From the NCBI RefSeq assembly GCF_003086295.3, contig NC_092053.1, positions 117,820,445 to 117,884,444 of the forward strand: a stretch of 64,000 nucleotides of DNA, written 5' to 3'. Made by a program: the position numbers and the translations under genes. Of this stretch, positions 22,075 to 34,578 are shown one piece after another. The notes below the pieces were generated by a model. That model made no database searches and had not been told where the DNA came from. It was given only the letters and a program-made list of their open reading frames with translations. Numbering within the stretch: position 1 is the first letter of the stretch; each line of letters begins with the position of its first letter. The DNA comes from Arachis hypogaea. Its lineage: Eukaryota; Streptophyta; Magnoliopsida; Fabales; Fabaceae.

Positions 22075-23477
22075 GTAACGCCCCTTTTCCTCAACACCAA
22101 TATTTTTATTTTCTTTTGTTAGGTAGGATAACTTGTAGGTGTAGTTAGTTGCTTGCATTTAGGTACTACTTGGTTGAAGTGATGATTTCCTTTTCAAGAA
22201 ACTATTTTCGGGTATTTCACTAATTTGAATTAAAAATTTTGTTGAACTTTCTTAAAGAAATTTAATTTGGAATATGGTTTTAGAGCTCGAACACACAAGC
22301 CTAGTAAGATTTTTGAACCCATTTGATTGGTTGCATCTTATTAACCAATATTTTATTTTAGTGTGTGTTGTTCTCTCTAAGACTGTAATATTTGTCTTGC
22401 TTAATTCTATATTTCTATTGTTTGATGTATGCATGCATTTATATGATTGAGGTCTTTGTTTCACTAAGCTTACATACCCATATGGCCTTAACCTTTCATC
22501 ATCCTTTGCAACACAATGTTGAGCCTATTTTACCCCATTTGTTCTCTATCTTAGCACATCATTAACTCTAAGCGGAAAACAATAAATGTCCCTAATTTGA
22601 ATCCTTGATTATCTTAGACTAGTGAGAGTGTACATGAATTAAGTGTGGAAAAATTGGGTTTGGGAAATACTTGGTTTGGGAATTCGGTATTTTATACTCT
22701 TATATGAAAATGTAAAAATAGTTTGGGCACTTATTCATACATCCAACACTTTGATCATATGCATTAATTCATTGTGTATATATATTTCCTACCATATATA
22801 CATATAAAAAAAACAAAGAAAAAAAAAGAGAAAGTAATAAAAAGGGGACAAAATGACACAAGGTAAGTAATGATATCAATGCATATGATTTGTATTAAAA
22901 AATATCAAGGTGCATGAATTTGTGGAAAGATAGTCAATGGGTAGTTAGGTTTTGCATTGTAATTACACGGAGTGTCTTAGGCTAGGTGAGAAGTTTAAGT
23001 TAATCAAGGATTCGGATTTTAGTCCACTTAACCAAATACACTCCTACCTTGACCGTAACCCCATTACAACCCTTGAAAAGACCTCTTGATATGTGTATTC
23101 ACGCATCAAATTTTTGTTCATTAGTAGAAGAAGAGAAAGCCTTAGAAAGCAAGATTAGTAGAGAACTGAGAGAATAAACCCTCAAACACTAGAGTGATTA
23201 GAGTGTATACACTTCCGGTGAGGGTTTGATGCTCGATTCTTTGTTCCTGGCTTTCACGAGCTTTCTTCTTGCAAGTCTATTTGTACTTCATTTTGAGATT
23301 TGAATTAGTAGAATCCAGTTCATATTTGCTCTTGGAAGATTTATTTACTTTTAACCAAGTAGGTAAAAGCATTTAGCATGTAGTTACATTCATATAGATA
23401 AGTTGCACTGCACAAGTCATACCATTTTCCCTTCACTCTTTTGGTTCCCTTGAGCTTAGCATGAGGACATGCTAACG
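22075..23477 (+). other. AT-rich spacer of Tat B
   Basis: I see no gene, RNA or repeat of note. It corresponds in position to 11655-12570 plus 17110-17873 of element A. Confidence 0.6.
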
Positions 23478-23495
23478 TTTAAGTGTGGGGAAATT
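23478..23495 (+). other. Polypurine tract of Tat B
   Basis: TTTAAGTGTGGGGAAATT adjoins the TG of LTR 2 at 23496. It is preceded by GCATGAGGACATGCTAA, as in element A (17853-17873). Confidence 0.75.
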
Positions 23496-23987
23496 TGATG
23501 AACTACTATTTTATGACTTATTTTGGATCAAATCGAGTTGATTCTATCAACTTTACTCACACTTATCCATATAATTTGCATGTCTTTTAAGTTTCCTTCT
23601 GAATTTTTGCTATGATTGAAAACATGCTTCCTAGGCCTTAAAATTGCAAATTTTTAATCCTCTGTTATTATGATTCGATGCCGTGATATGTGCGTTAAGT
23701 GATTACAGGATTTATAGAGCAGGAATGGCATAGAAGATGAAGAGGAAGCATGCTAAAGTGGAAGAAACACAAAAATTTGAAGATTTGAGAAGTTAGAACT
23801 GATGCACGCGCATGGCTGAAGCGTACGCATGATCAAGCCATCTTCCAAGCGACGCGTACGCGTGACCAAGAGCGTCATCCATTGACGCGTATGCGTGACT
23901 GATGCGTACACGTGGCTAGTGCAGAGCTCACCGATGCGTACGCGTGGCTGACGTGTACTCGTGACGAGCATCACGTGCTGTAATTAA

Positions 23988-24256
23988 CAGTGTTCTGAAA
24001 ACCGAACCGGACCGGCCGGTTCGACCGGGTTAGCCGAGAACCGATCCTCTAGCTGGTTAGGTTGATGTGGAAAACCATCTGGCAAAAAACCGGTTAAAAA
24101 ACCGATCGAACCGGTAGTTAACTGATGAACCGATAAAACCGGTCGATTTTTAACGGTTTTCAAAATTATAATTTAAAAAAAAAAGAAAATGGATCATATA
24201 AATACCTAATTTCCCGGTTCCCCCTCCCTCAAACCCTAACCCACTACGGCACTACT

Positions 24257-24334
<78 letters not shown>

Positions 24335-25458
24335 CCAGCAGCCCCTTTTCTCTCTCAGCCAGCAGCAACAGCAGCCACTGCCTCCGCCGTCGCCGAACTC
24401 TTCTTGTCAGCCAGAGGGTTAGCTCAAAGCTCTTGGCCGTCCATTCTCTTCTCCTCCACGGCGTTGCCTTTACACTTGCAGATCGAAGCTCGTGGCCATC
24501 TTCAGTACATCGTCTTCATCCTCTTTGTCGTGGACTTGCAAATCGAAGTGCGGTCGGTTGGATTCCTCCATCGCTGGTCAGTTTGCTCGATTCTCGTCTC
24601 TGTCTTATCGTTCCTCCCTTGCCGGTAGTTGAGTTTCGTTCTTTCCTCGCCGCCTGTTTCGCTCTTTCTTTGATGTCAGATTGATTTGTCTGTAACTCTG
24701 CTTCAATTTTTTTCTTTTGTTAATTTCTATGAATTTCAGTTTCTGTATTTTAATGATTCAAATCTATGTTTGCTTCAATTTATGGTTGCTTATTTTATTA
24801 ATTTTATTAAGTTACTAAAATCTGATTCTTGGTTGCTCTTTCTTTTTCTGTTTGTTGTGTTCTGAGTTGGGGTGAGTTGTTTTTCTCTGTTTGTTGTGTT
24901 CTAACTTCTGAGTTAGTGTTGATGGTGGTATGATGGCTGAGTTTGGATTAATTGTGTAATTTTTGTTTCTGGATTCTCTGATTTTTTCTATTTTTGAATT
25001 ATAAAAAATTATTTTTAAAGATTTTCTTGTTTTATACTTTTGTTGCTGATTGATGAGGATTGTTGATTACTTGCGAGAACTTAGGGGAGAATAGTGTTGT
25101 TGCTACATCTGTGTTAACTGTTAAGTGTGTTAAGATTTTGGTTTCTATAATTTTTATGAAATTGGAATAATTGTTGATGGTTGATTTCAGAAAATCTGGC
25201 ATAATTTTGTTATGGTGTTTTACAGCTCTCTTGAATTTTGATAAATTTTGATGGATGATAGTTGTTGGTGTTATGTTAAATTTTCTAACATAATTTTATT
25301 GATGATTGATGATATTTTTTATTATTTGAAATTATATATTTAAATTTTAATAATTTTATTTAATATTTAATTAAATCGGTTGAGCCTCGGTCGAACCATT
25401 AAACCAGTGAACTAGTCACTTTACCGGTTCATTGACCGGTCCGGTTCTCGCAACCTTG
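23988..25458 (+). mobile_element. Non-autonomous hAT-type element
   Basis: It is 1471 bp and flanked by the perfect 8 bp duplication GTAATTAA (23980-23987 and 25459-25466). The termini are CAGTGTTCTGAAAACCG and, on the other strand, CAAGGTTGCGAGAACCGG, followed by several CCGGTT-rich subterminal motifs. No transposase is present. It holds a (TC)n tract and a CpG-richer stretch at 24330-24680 that resembles a gene 5' end but encodes nothing I recognise. Confidence 0.88.
24257..24331 (+). repeat. (TC)n microsatellite inside the hAT element
   Basis: About 75 bp of TC repeats with one TTT interruption. Confidence 0.95.
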
Positions 25459-26371
25459 GTAATTAAAGGAATACGTTAGGAGCGATTTCTGGGCTAATTT
25501 TGCCCAATTTTAAGCCCGAAGATGAAGACAATACGCTAGGAAGGGAGCTGGGACAGACACACTTCACTTTAGTTTTAGTTTTTCAATTAGTTTTGAATTC
25601 TAGTGAGAAAAACTCCTACTTCTCTCTAGGGTTTTGGTTTTTTTAGTTTACTTTCAATTGGATCTTGAGAGAAACTGCTACTACCTTCATTTCTAGTATT
25701 TTCCTCATAGTTTCCTTCTTTAATTCCATTAGTACTCTTTTTCATTTGGTTACTTGAATTCATATTTGGATCTTGTTACTCTTGAATTTTGTTAATGCAT
25801 TGAGTTATTTTATATTCATTGTTATTGCTCGTTTTATTATTATTGGTTATTGTTAGTGGTAATTTGAACTGAATTATTTTCCTAGTTTTTATCATGTCTT
25901 TTATATTTGCTCACCAAGTATTTGAGAAAATGTCACCCATGATCATGGAGTAGATTTCCTTGCTTGGTTTGGGGTTGAGTAATTGGAGCCTCTTGAGTTG
26001 TTATACTTAAGTGTTGATTGGCAATTGAGAAAATTGCCAATTAGCTTGAAACTCACCAACTCTAGTTCTTTTCTATGAAGTGACTAGGACTTGTGAGCTA
26101 AAGGTAATTGTTTCACTTGACTTTCCTTCAATTGTTAGAGGATAACTAAGTGAAAGCAATGAGCCTTTACTATCACACTTGGAAAAGACAATAAGGATAG
26201 AAATTATGATTCTCATCCCTAACCAAGACTTTTTATATTGATTAATTATCAACTCTTACTAGTTATCTATTGCTCTAATTTCTAGTCATTTATTTTTCTT
26301 GTTCTCAACTTCGAAAATCTCTAGGAAATCTTAACCAATAATTTGCATCTTGTGTCAATTCCTAGGGAGAA

Positions 26372-28053
26372 TGGTATGCGGAATCGTGATTACACTTTAA
26401 TTATGTAAAATTCATTGCTCTTTCTTTTCCTGGTGATGGCGCCAAAAACATGATGCCAAAACCACGGTTCACAACTCCGTGTAACTGACCAGCAAGTGCA
26501 CTGGGTCGTCCAAGTAATACCTTACGTGAGTAAGGGTCGAATCCCACGGAGATTGTCGGTATGAAGCAAGCTATGGTCACCTTGTAAATCTCAGTCAGGC
26601 GGATATCAAACAGTAATGGGTTTTCGAATAATAAATAATAGAATAGGGATAGAGGTACTTATGTAAATCATTGGTAGGAATTTCAGATAAGCGAATGGAG
26701 ATGCTTTCGTTCCTCTGAACCTCTGCTTTCCTGCTATCTTCATCCAATCAGTCTTACTCCTTTCCATGGCTGGCTTTATGCAAGGGCATCACCGTTGTCA
26801 GTGGCTACATCCCCTCCTCTCAGTGAAAAATATGCTCACATGCTCTGTCACAGCACGGCTAATCATCTGTCGGTTCTCGATCATGCTGGAATAGGATTCA
26901 CCCTCCTTTTGCGTCTGTCACTAACGCCCAGCACTCGCGAGTTTGAAGCTCGTCACAGTCATTCAATCATTGAATCCTACTCGGAATACCACAGACAAGG
27001 TTTAGACTTTCCGGATTCTCTTGAATGCCACCATCATTCTAGCTTACGCCACGAAGATTCTGGTTAGGAGATCTAAGAGATACTCATTCTAGCTTATTTC
27101 ATGTAGAACGGAAGTGTTTGTCAGGCACGTGTTCATAGGGGAGAATGGTGATGAGCGTCACACATAATCATCACCCTCCTCACGTTCTTGGGTGCGAATG
27201 GATATCTTAGAAGCGAAATAAGATGAATTGAATAGAAAACAGAAGTACTTTGCATTAATCTTTGAGGAACAGCAGAGCTCCACACCTTAATCTATGGAGT
27301 GTAGAAACTCTACCGTTAAAAATACATAAGTGAAAGGTCCAGGCATGGCCGAGATGGCCAGCCCCCTAAAACGTGATCACAGGATCAAAATACAATCCAG
27401 GATCCAGGATGATCCAAAGATGTCAAATACAATAGTAAGAGGTCCTATTTATAATAAACTAGTCACTAGGGTTTACATGAGTAAGTAATTGATGCATAAA
27501 TCCACTTCCGGAGCCCACTTGGTGTGTGCTTGGGCTGAGCCTGAGTGTTGCACGTGTAGAGGTCCTTCTTGGAGTTGAACGCCAGTTTTTGTGCCAGTTT
27601 GGGCGTTCAACTCTGGTTTTGGCTCCTTTTCTGGCGCTGGACGCCAGATTTGGGCAGGAAGCTGGCGTTGAATGCCAATTTACGTCGTCTATTCTTGGCC
27701 AAAGTATAGACTATTATATATTGCTGGAAAGCCCTGGATGTCTACTTTCCAACGCAATTGGAATTGCGCCATTTCGAGTTCTGTAGCTCCAGAAAATCCA
27801 CTTTGAGTGCAGGGAGGTCAGAATCCAACAGCATCAGCAGTCCTTCTTCAACCTCTGAATCTGATTTCTGCTCAAGTCCCTCAATTTCAGCCATAAAATA
27901 CCTGAAATCACAGAAAAACACACAAACTCATAGTAAAGTTCAGAAATATGAATTTAACATAAAAACTAATGAAAACATCCCTAAAAGTAACTAGATCCTA
28001 CTAAAAACATACTAAAAACAATGTCAAAAAGCGTATAAATTATCCGCTCATCA
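26372..28053 (-). mobile_element. Solo LTR of an Athila-type element
   Basis: It is 1682 bp on the minus strand, begins TGATGAGCGGATAATTTATA (at 28053) and ends in TACCA (at 26372). The 5 bp duplication GAGAA is at 26367-26371 and 28054-28058. Four palindrome units lie at 27570, 27601, 27633 and 27663. Near the 3' end of the LTR there is an extra segment of about 70 bp (26400-26470) with TTTTTGGCGCCATCACCA, which resembles a primer-binding site. Confidence 0.9.
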
Positions 28054-28191
28054 GAGAACGACTCGGGATTCTACTCCCGGTTATTAATTTTAATTGTGAC
28101 ACACATTTTAACTCTGACTAGCGAAAATCTCATCGGTTAAGACTATACTTGCGACGTTGATTTGGAAAAACCCTTTTGATAATTATTGACA

Positions 28192-28525
28192 GACATTTAT
28201 CCGCTTGTAATTGCTTTAATCACATGTCTCCTTTGTGTCATCTTTTTTTCATCTTTGTCTACCACCACAAATTCACCTTCTGTCAACACTGCTGATGGTT
28301 CCCTCTTGCATACAACACATAAAGATTTTATTTCACAGTCCAATTTTCATCTCTCTAATACTTATTTTATTCTAAAATTAAACTTCAATCTTATCTCTGT
28401 TGGTTAACTTGTTGAACTCGGTTTGGAAGTCAATTTTCTATTTCCAGATGTTGTGTGTAGGATCGTCGGACGGAACAAATCATCGGGACTGGACGTAAGG
28501 TCGGAAGGTTGTTTGAGCTCAAGAA
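28192..28525 (+). pseudogene. Copia end of protease and start of GAG-pre-integrase region
   Basis: Readable segments are SPSVNTADGSLLHTTHKDFI, NFHLSNTYFILKLNFNLISVG and, in a shifted frame, IIGTGRKVGRLFELK. These are the standard copia motifs between protease and integrase. The piece stops at the insertion border after AAGAA (28521-28525). At least one frameshift lies near 28410-28460. Confidence 0.82.
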
Positions 28526-31500
28526 TGTAACACCCTTAATATTAGAATGTCACGCTTCCGAATGCACCATTTTGATAGCGAGAAGTATTACGACGACTTC
28601 ATATACTTAATAATAAAATTGGAGCCTTTGACTCAAAAATCATATCGCTGTTTTTTTTTTTCAAAAATAAAACGAAAATACTTTTTCTTAAAAACAAACA
28701 AGCATATACATATATACAAAATTTCTTACTCAAGCAACTTACAAGTATTATATACATACATGTCATTATAGCCACAACTCTTATCCCTCTTACAAGAATA
28801 TAATAATAAAGGCGAGAAAAATTTATAACATACGTATACAAACAGAAATAGCATATCTAAGAACTTAACAAAAACTCCGCAAGCTTTCTCGTCCGTCTAA
28901 AAAGAGAAGTCTGTAGGGGGTGAGAACATCTTCCTCACTGGTTCTCAGTAGAGGATTTAAGAATTGTCATAAAAGGATACGTATAAAGAAAAGAATATAG
29001 TTCAAAAATATTGATTTTCATTCGTCTTATGAATGTTTTCAAATATCACAACATTTATTTATCCAAACTTAACATTCACACCATATTGATAAGAATTCCA
29101 AATAAATTACCTTACCATATCATTTCAATACATATCCAAGGATAACTTAATCAAACTTACCAAATCACGGCCTTCGCCCCAAATCAAATCGATTCCGCCC
29201 AAATCAAATCATCTCGGCCTCCGCTCCAATTCAAATCAACTCATCCTCCAGCCCAAATCAAATCATCTCGGCCTCCGGCATAATTCAAATCAACTCGGCC
29301 TCCGGCCGAATTTAAATCAATCACCAAAAAACTCAAAACAGAAATCAATCACAAGCACAAACAAAATACAATGCAAACACATTTAAAGAACAATTACAGC
29401 AAGTATCACAGTTACCAGTTAAACAAAATTCATTAGAAAGCAAAACCAAAACACTTAAGCAACCCAAACAAAGCAAACAAATGCAACATGATGCATGCCT
29501 GTCCTACTAGCCGTGAGCTCACGTGTTGGATAAACTGCTAGAACCCGACACATCCGGTAGCTAACCCAGACATTGTTTCTAGGTTGTGCATCCCCATGAT
29601 GAACACAAACGAAAGAAAGTGCCTTTCCACATCGAAAGAGTGCGCCTTTTCCACCTTCTCCTGGGAGAATTACAAAGGAATGTGTCTTTTCATATCGAAA
29701 GAGTGTGCCTTTCCACCTTACAACCAGAAAAAGATGTGAGAGAAACAATACGAAGGAGAGTGTCTTTCCACCATTCCCGCAACTATATATATATAACCGC
29801 ATTTCAATTTCATCCTTAAGTTCAAAACATTCCCAAAAGGCTCGGAAATAATTCCGTTTAGCTAAATCAAATTCAAATACTCCATCTTCTCTAAAATGTC
29901 TCAAAACTTTTCTTCAAAGACTCGAAAACTCCTCCACTCTTAAATATACATTTACGTCACTTTATTTTTCGCTTGAAACGCCCCAAAATATAAATCCTTT
30001 TCAAAGTTAACCAAACCAAAACAAGTTAAATCTCCAATTTACTTCCAATACTTTATTTTTCTCAAAAATTACTCAAAACATGATTTTTTAACCAAAATTA
30101 ACCAAACAAACTCATTTCATCTCGCCGATCAATTCTAATGATTCAAATTCATTTAAATGCTTATAAATATTTTGACAGCATCTCCTCTAAAATTCAGACT
30201 TTGCTATCCTTCTCGAGTCTCAACCAAACCATTTATTAACCTCTTCTCAACCGTTTACAGTATCAAATCATTTTCATATCTCAAATCATTTCCAATTCTC
30301 AAAATCAACAAATTCTAATATCAAATCATAATTTTTAGCAACCTCAACCAATCAATAATTCAATCAAGCAAACGATTACATTCATCCAAAACAACTTAAT
30401 TCAATCCATAAGACTTACGAAAATCATAAAAATGTATTTTTCATATTAACATCTACTTGTAACAATTTTTTATAGTAAAATAAGTTTAAAAAACGCCCCT
30501 ACCTCGAATAGTCGAGACTTGAAAGCTATACAGCTTGTCAAAAACACTATTTTCTTGGCCCGCAACTGCGGCAGCGACAACCACTACTTTATTCCACTTC
30601 CGCAACAACCGCAGCAACTCTAATCGCTACATGCAACCTCGAAAACTCAACCCTATCGCAATAACGTCGTAAAAACCTCAGCCACATATAACAGAAACTG
30701 ATATCTCAACTCTCAAGAGTTTCATATAGAAATTACTTACTGCATTTAGAGAGTAAAAGAGGAATAAAATGGCAGCGGTTCCGTTCACAAATCCTGGCAA
30801 CCACCGCAGCCAGATGCATAGCGGCGCAGCCTCCAACGGCGGTTTGACGGCGAACCCAACCAGCATCAACAATGGTGTATCGCTTCTCTCTCCTCACGTT
30901 CTATTCCCCTCGCGTCGGGCTCCTCTTCCCGGTGACCCAGCTGCGCTGACGAGCGACGGCTCGTGATGATGGTGGCGACGGCTCTCAATGAACGGTGGTG
31001 ACGAGTGCAACAGCAGCGGCGAATCACAACTCCTCGCAGCTCCACCCTCGCGATCTCTCTCTCTCTCTGTCTCTCTCTCTGCCTGCTCTCTCTTTCTCTC
31101 TCATCGTCAGCAGCAGCAACGGCACGGGCTCGACAGTGGCTCAAAAATAGATCGGCAGTTGCACGTGAGACGGCGGCACGACGGTGAGCTGGGCGCAGCA
31201 GTGAGGTCTCCTTCCATCTCTTCATGGTTTTCTTTCTCTCTTCCTCTATTCTTTCCTCTCATCCCTGTTCAGCTCTCTCTTCCCTCTTCTCTCTTCTCTT
31301 TCTTTCTTTCTTTTCAATGGGTGAGGGTTTTGGGAAGGTGAATGACAACTGTGAAAAAAAGTGAAAGTGGGTGTGTATGTGTGTGTGTAATAGATTTAGG
31401 GTTAGGATTAGGGTTTTAATTTGAGAATTTTTAGGTAATTTGATAATTTTAATAAAATCAGGAGTAATGTAGTAATTCAAAATCAAATTTTTAACCCAAC

Positions 31501-31784
31501 AATAATTATAAATAAAAATACTATTATTTTTAAATAAATACTCTAATCAAAGAATTAGAGACAATCAAATTAGTTTCTTTTTACTCATAAAATAAAGTTC
31601 AAAAATCTATAAATTCAAATTAAGGCATATAAAATCCTTATTATTTTTCGATTACTAAAACTTTAAATCAATAATAAAAAAATATCCAATTAATATAAAA
31701 ATCTTTGAAAATAATACCTTGAATAAATAAAAATAAATCATAAATAATGTATTATTTAATTTTTCATAAATCTGGGGTCTTACA
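28526..31784 (-). mobile_element. Chromovirus-like long LTR, copy B (inverted)
   Basis: It is 3259 bp. Read on the minus strand it begins TGTAAGACCCC and ends AAGGGTGTTACA, with a terminal region (GTCGTCGTAAT, CGGAAGCGTGA) like that of copy A. The flanks are AAGAA (28521-28525) and GAGAA (31785-31789), a target-site duplication with one change. A CpG- and CT-rich block lies at about 30760-31320. Short tandem repeats based on CGGCCTCCG (29160-29320) and on GAAAGAGTG..CCTTTCCACC (29610-29780) are present. No protein is recognised. Confidence 0.82.
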
Positions 31785-32412
31785 GAGAATCTTCATATTC
31801 CTGTGTCAAATTTCTGTGCTGTTTCTTCTCTATCTACCCTTCATTTGTGGCATCATCGTCTTGCCCACAGCTTGTGTCTAAGGGTATTTTGGGTCAGGTT
31901 AACAATGGATCTTTTGATTGCATTTCTTGTCAAACTGCAAAACAACCTACTTTATCTTTTCACAATAATTCATCTCTTGATTTATCTCCTTTTGATCTTA
32001 TCCACTCTGATATTTGGGCCGGCTTCCACTGCTTCCATGGGAGGGGCTCGATACTTTGTAGTTTTCATTGATGATTATTCTCGCTTTACTTGGGTTTATT
32101 TGATGTCTAATCGCCAATTGAGCTACCTCAGATTTATATTAACTTTGCCACTATAATTAAAATTCAGTTTCCCAAGGTCATTAAAGTTTTTTGACGCAAT
32201 AATGCTATGGAATACCGTGACTCCAAACTTTTAACTTTTCTTGATGAACATGGTACTTTGTCTGAGTTTTCTTGTCCTGGTACGACTCAACAAAATGGAT
32301 GGGTTGAACATAAACACTGTCACATTCTTGACTATATTTTACAATGCTTATTTCTTCTTCATATCCTAAGCATACTTGGGGTGAGGCTGTTCTTACTACT
32401 ATCCATGCTATC
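31785..32412 (+). pseudogene. Copia GAG-pre-integrase and integrase core
   Basis: [10 protein letters not shown], then CISCQTAKQ (zinc-binding HHCC) near 31920-31950, [10 protein letters not shown] with the first catalytic Asp, [17 protein letters not shown], and later FSCPGTTQQNGWVEHKH with the catalytic Glu region are seen. The frame changes several times, and the second catalytic Asp position reads RNNAMEYR, i.e. Asn in place of Asp. The piece ends in CTATC at the next insertion. Confidence 0.85.
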
Positions 32413-33030
32413 TGTAAAATCCGGTTAATTAATGACTAATTAGCCCATAAATGAGAATTTATTATAGAAAGCCAAAAATGTGATTTTTATAGCTTAATAT
32501 GATACAGAAGATTGAAACGAGAATTTCGATACCAATTTTATAGACATCAGCCCAAGATTGGACCGAACGGGTCAAACCGGGCCAACCGGACCCATATTGG
32601 GCCCTTGGCCCAACCAAACTAAACCTAAAACCCTAAAAAATAGCACTCTCTCTCCTCTAAGACCCTAAAACAATCTGAAATGGTATGAGCAAGGGGAGGA
32701 ACACTCTCTCAAAGTTCTATCTCTTACTTGATCTTCAGACCACCATAACTTTTGATCCGGAGCTCTGATTGTCGCACCGTTTGTGGCCACGCGTTCACTG
32801 TGACGAGCTCTACAAAACCCACTACTTTGTTCTTGAGGTAAGCCACGAATCTAGTCCAGTTTTCTCAGCATTAAATTCGAACTTTGGGTGAAAAGTGTTG
32901 AGATTTTGGGCTCTTTGATGTTATAGGACCCAACTAGCTTGAAGGAGAAGAGTAATCTTGTCTCCTTGATCCTTGGGTGTGGTAAGATTCTCAACCCTAG
33001 TGAAATTTTTAGTTTATGATGTTTGGGTGT

Positions 33031-34578
33031 TGGTGCATGAAATCACAATCACACTTTTGCAATTCCGCACAACTAACCAGCAAGAGCACTGGGTCGTCCA
33101 AGTAATACCTTACGTGAGTAAGGGTCGATCCTACGGAGATTGTCGGCTTGAAGTAAGCTATGGTTATCTTGTAATTCTTAGTCAGGATATCAGTAATGAT
33201 TCTTAATTTTAATTGCAAAAAGTAAAATAACATGAAATAAATACTTGTTATGCAGTAATGGAGAACAGGTTGAGGTTTTGGAGATGCTCTGTCTTCTGAA
33301 TCTCTGCTTTCCTACTGTCTTCTTCCTCACACACGCAAGGCTCCTTCCATGGCAAGCTGTATGTTGGTGGACCACCGTTGTCAATGGCTACCATCCATTC
33401 TCTCAGTGAAAATGGTCCAAATGCGCTGTCACCGCACGGCTAATCATCTGTCGGTTCTCACTCATGTTGGAATAGGATCCATTGATCCTTTTGCGTCTGT
33501 CACTACGCCTAGCACTCGCGAGTTTGAAGCTCGTCACAGTCATCCCATCCCAGATCCTACTCGGAATACCACAGACAAGATTTAGACTTTTCGGATCTCA
33601 AGAATGGCCACCAATAATTCTAGCCTATACCACGAAGGTTCTAATCTTAGATTAGAAACCCAAGAGATATGCACTCAAGCTATTGCAGATAGAACGGAGG
33701 TGGTTGTCAAGTACACGTTCATAGGTGAGAATGATGATGAGTGTCACGGATCATCACATTCATCAAGTTGAAGTGCGAGTGAATATCTTAGAATAGAAAC
33801 AAGCGTAATTGAATGGAAAACAGTAGTAATTGCATTAATCCATCGAAACACAGCAGAGCTCCTCACCCCCAACCATGGCGTTTAGAGACTCATGCCGTAG
33901 AGAATACAAGTTCTGATATAAAATGTCATGAGGTGCAAAATGAATCACTAAAAGTAGTTTTTATAATAAACTAGTGACCTAGGGTTACAGAAAATGAGTA
34001 AGCTAGAATAGTTAGTGTAGAAATCCACTTCCGGGGCCCACTTGGTGTGTGCTTGGGCTGAGCATTGAAGTTTTCACATGTAGAGACTTTTCTTGGAGTT
34101 AAACGCCAGCTTTTGTGCCAGTTTGGGCGTTTAACTCCAGCTTTCATGCCAGTTCTGGCGTTTAACACCAGAATATGGTAGAAAGTTGGCGTTCAAACGC
34201 CAGTTTACGTCATCAAAACTCCGGCAAAGTATAGACTATTATATATTGCTGGAAAGCCCAAGATGTCTAATTTCCAACGCAATTGAAAGCGCACTAATTA
34301 GGCTTCTGTAGCTCGAGAAAATCCATTTTGAGTGCAGGAGGGTCAGAATCCAACAGCATCTGCAGTCCTTCTTCAGCCTCTAAATCAAATTTTTGCTCAG
34401 GTCCCTCAATTTCAGCCAAAAAATACCTGAAATCACAAAAAAACACACAAACTCATATTGATGTCCAGGAATGTGATTTTTTAGTAAAAACTAGTAAAAA
34501 CATAATAAAAACTAACTAAAATATACTAAAAACATACTAAAAATAATGCCAAAAAGCGTATAAATTATCCGCTCATCA
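33031..34578 (-). repeat. 3' LTR of Athila copy 2
   Basis: 1548 bp, from TGATGAGCGGATAATTTATA (at 34578) to TTTCATGCACCA (at 33031). It has the palindrome units at about 34099-34205. Confidence 0.95.

Larger units (their letters stand above)
19336..23495 (+). mobile_element. Tat-type non-autonomous element B, internal region
   Basis: It starts next to LTR 1 without a recognisable primer site. It contains a CpG-palindrome tandem repeat (19455-20010), a CT-rich stretch (20040-20220), a leader to 20741, a broken ORF (20742-22074), a PPT-like block (22039-22055), an AT-rich spacer without a gene (22075-23477) and the PPT at the border of LTR 2. No gag-pol is present, so mobility would depend on enzymes from another element. 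Confidence 0.7.
23496..28190 (+). repeat. Tat-type LTR 2, split by two insertions
   Basis: It begins TGATGAACTACTATTTTATG, and its parts 23496-23987, 25459-26371 and 28054-about 28190 parallel LTR 1, including GATTCGATGCCGTGAT and the end region with AAGACTATA. Without the hAT element and the solo LTR the length is about 1.53 kb, close to LTR 1. Paired CpG palindromes again lie at about 23805-23960. The exact 3' end against the copia DNA is uncertain by perhaps 10 bp. Confidence 0.75.

Noticed and set aside
28599..28841. Short frames at the edge of LTR copy B
   Set aside because: AT-rich, no domain, within the repeat.
30769..31341. Similar open frames in copy B
   Set aside because: Same reason: CT- and CpG-rich LTR core with no recognisable protein.
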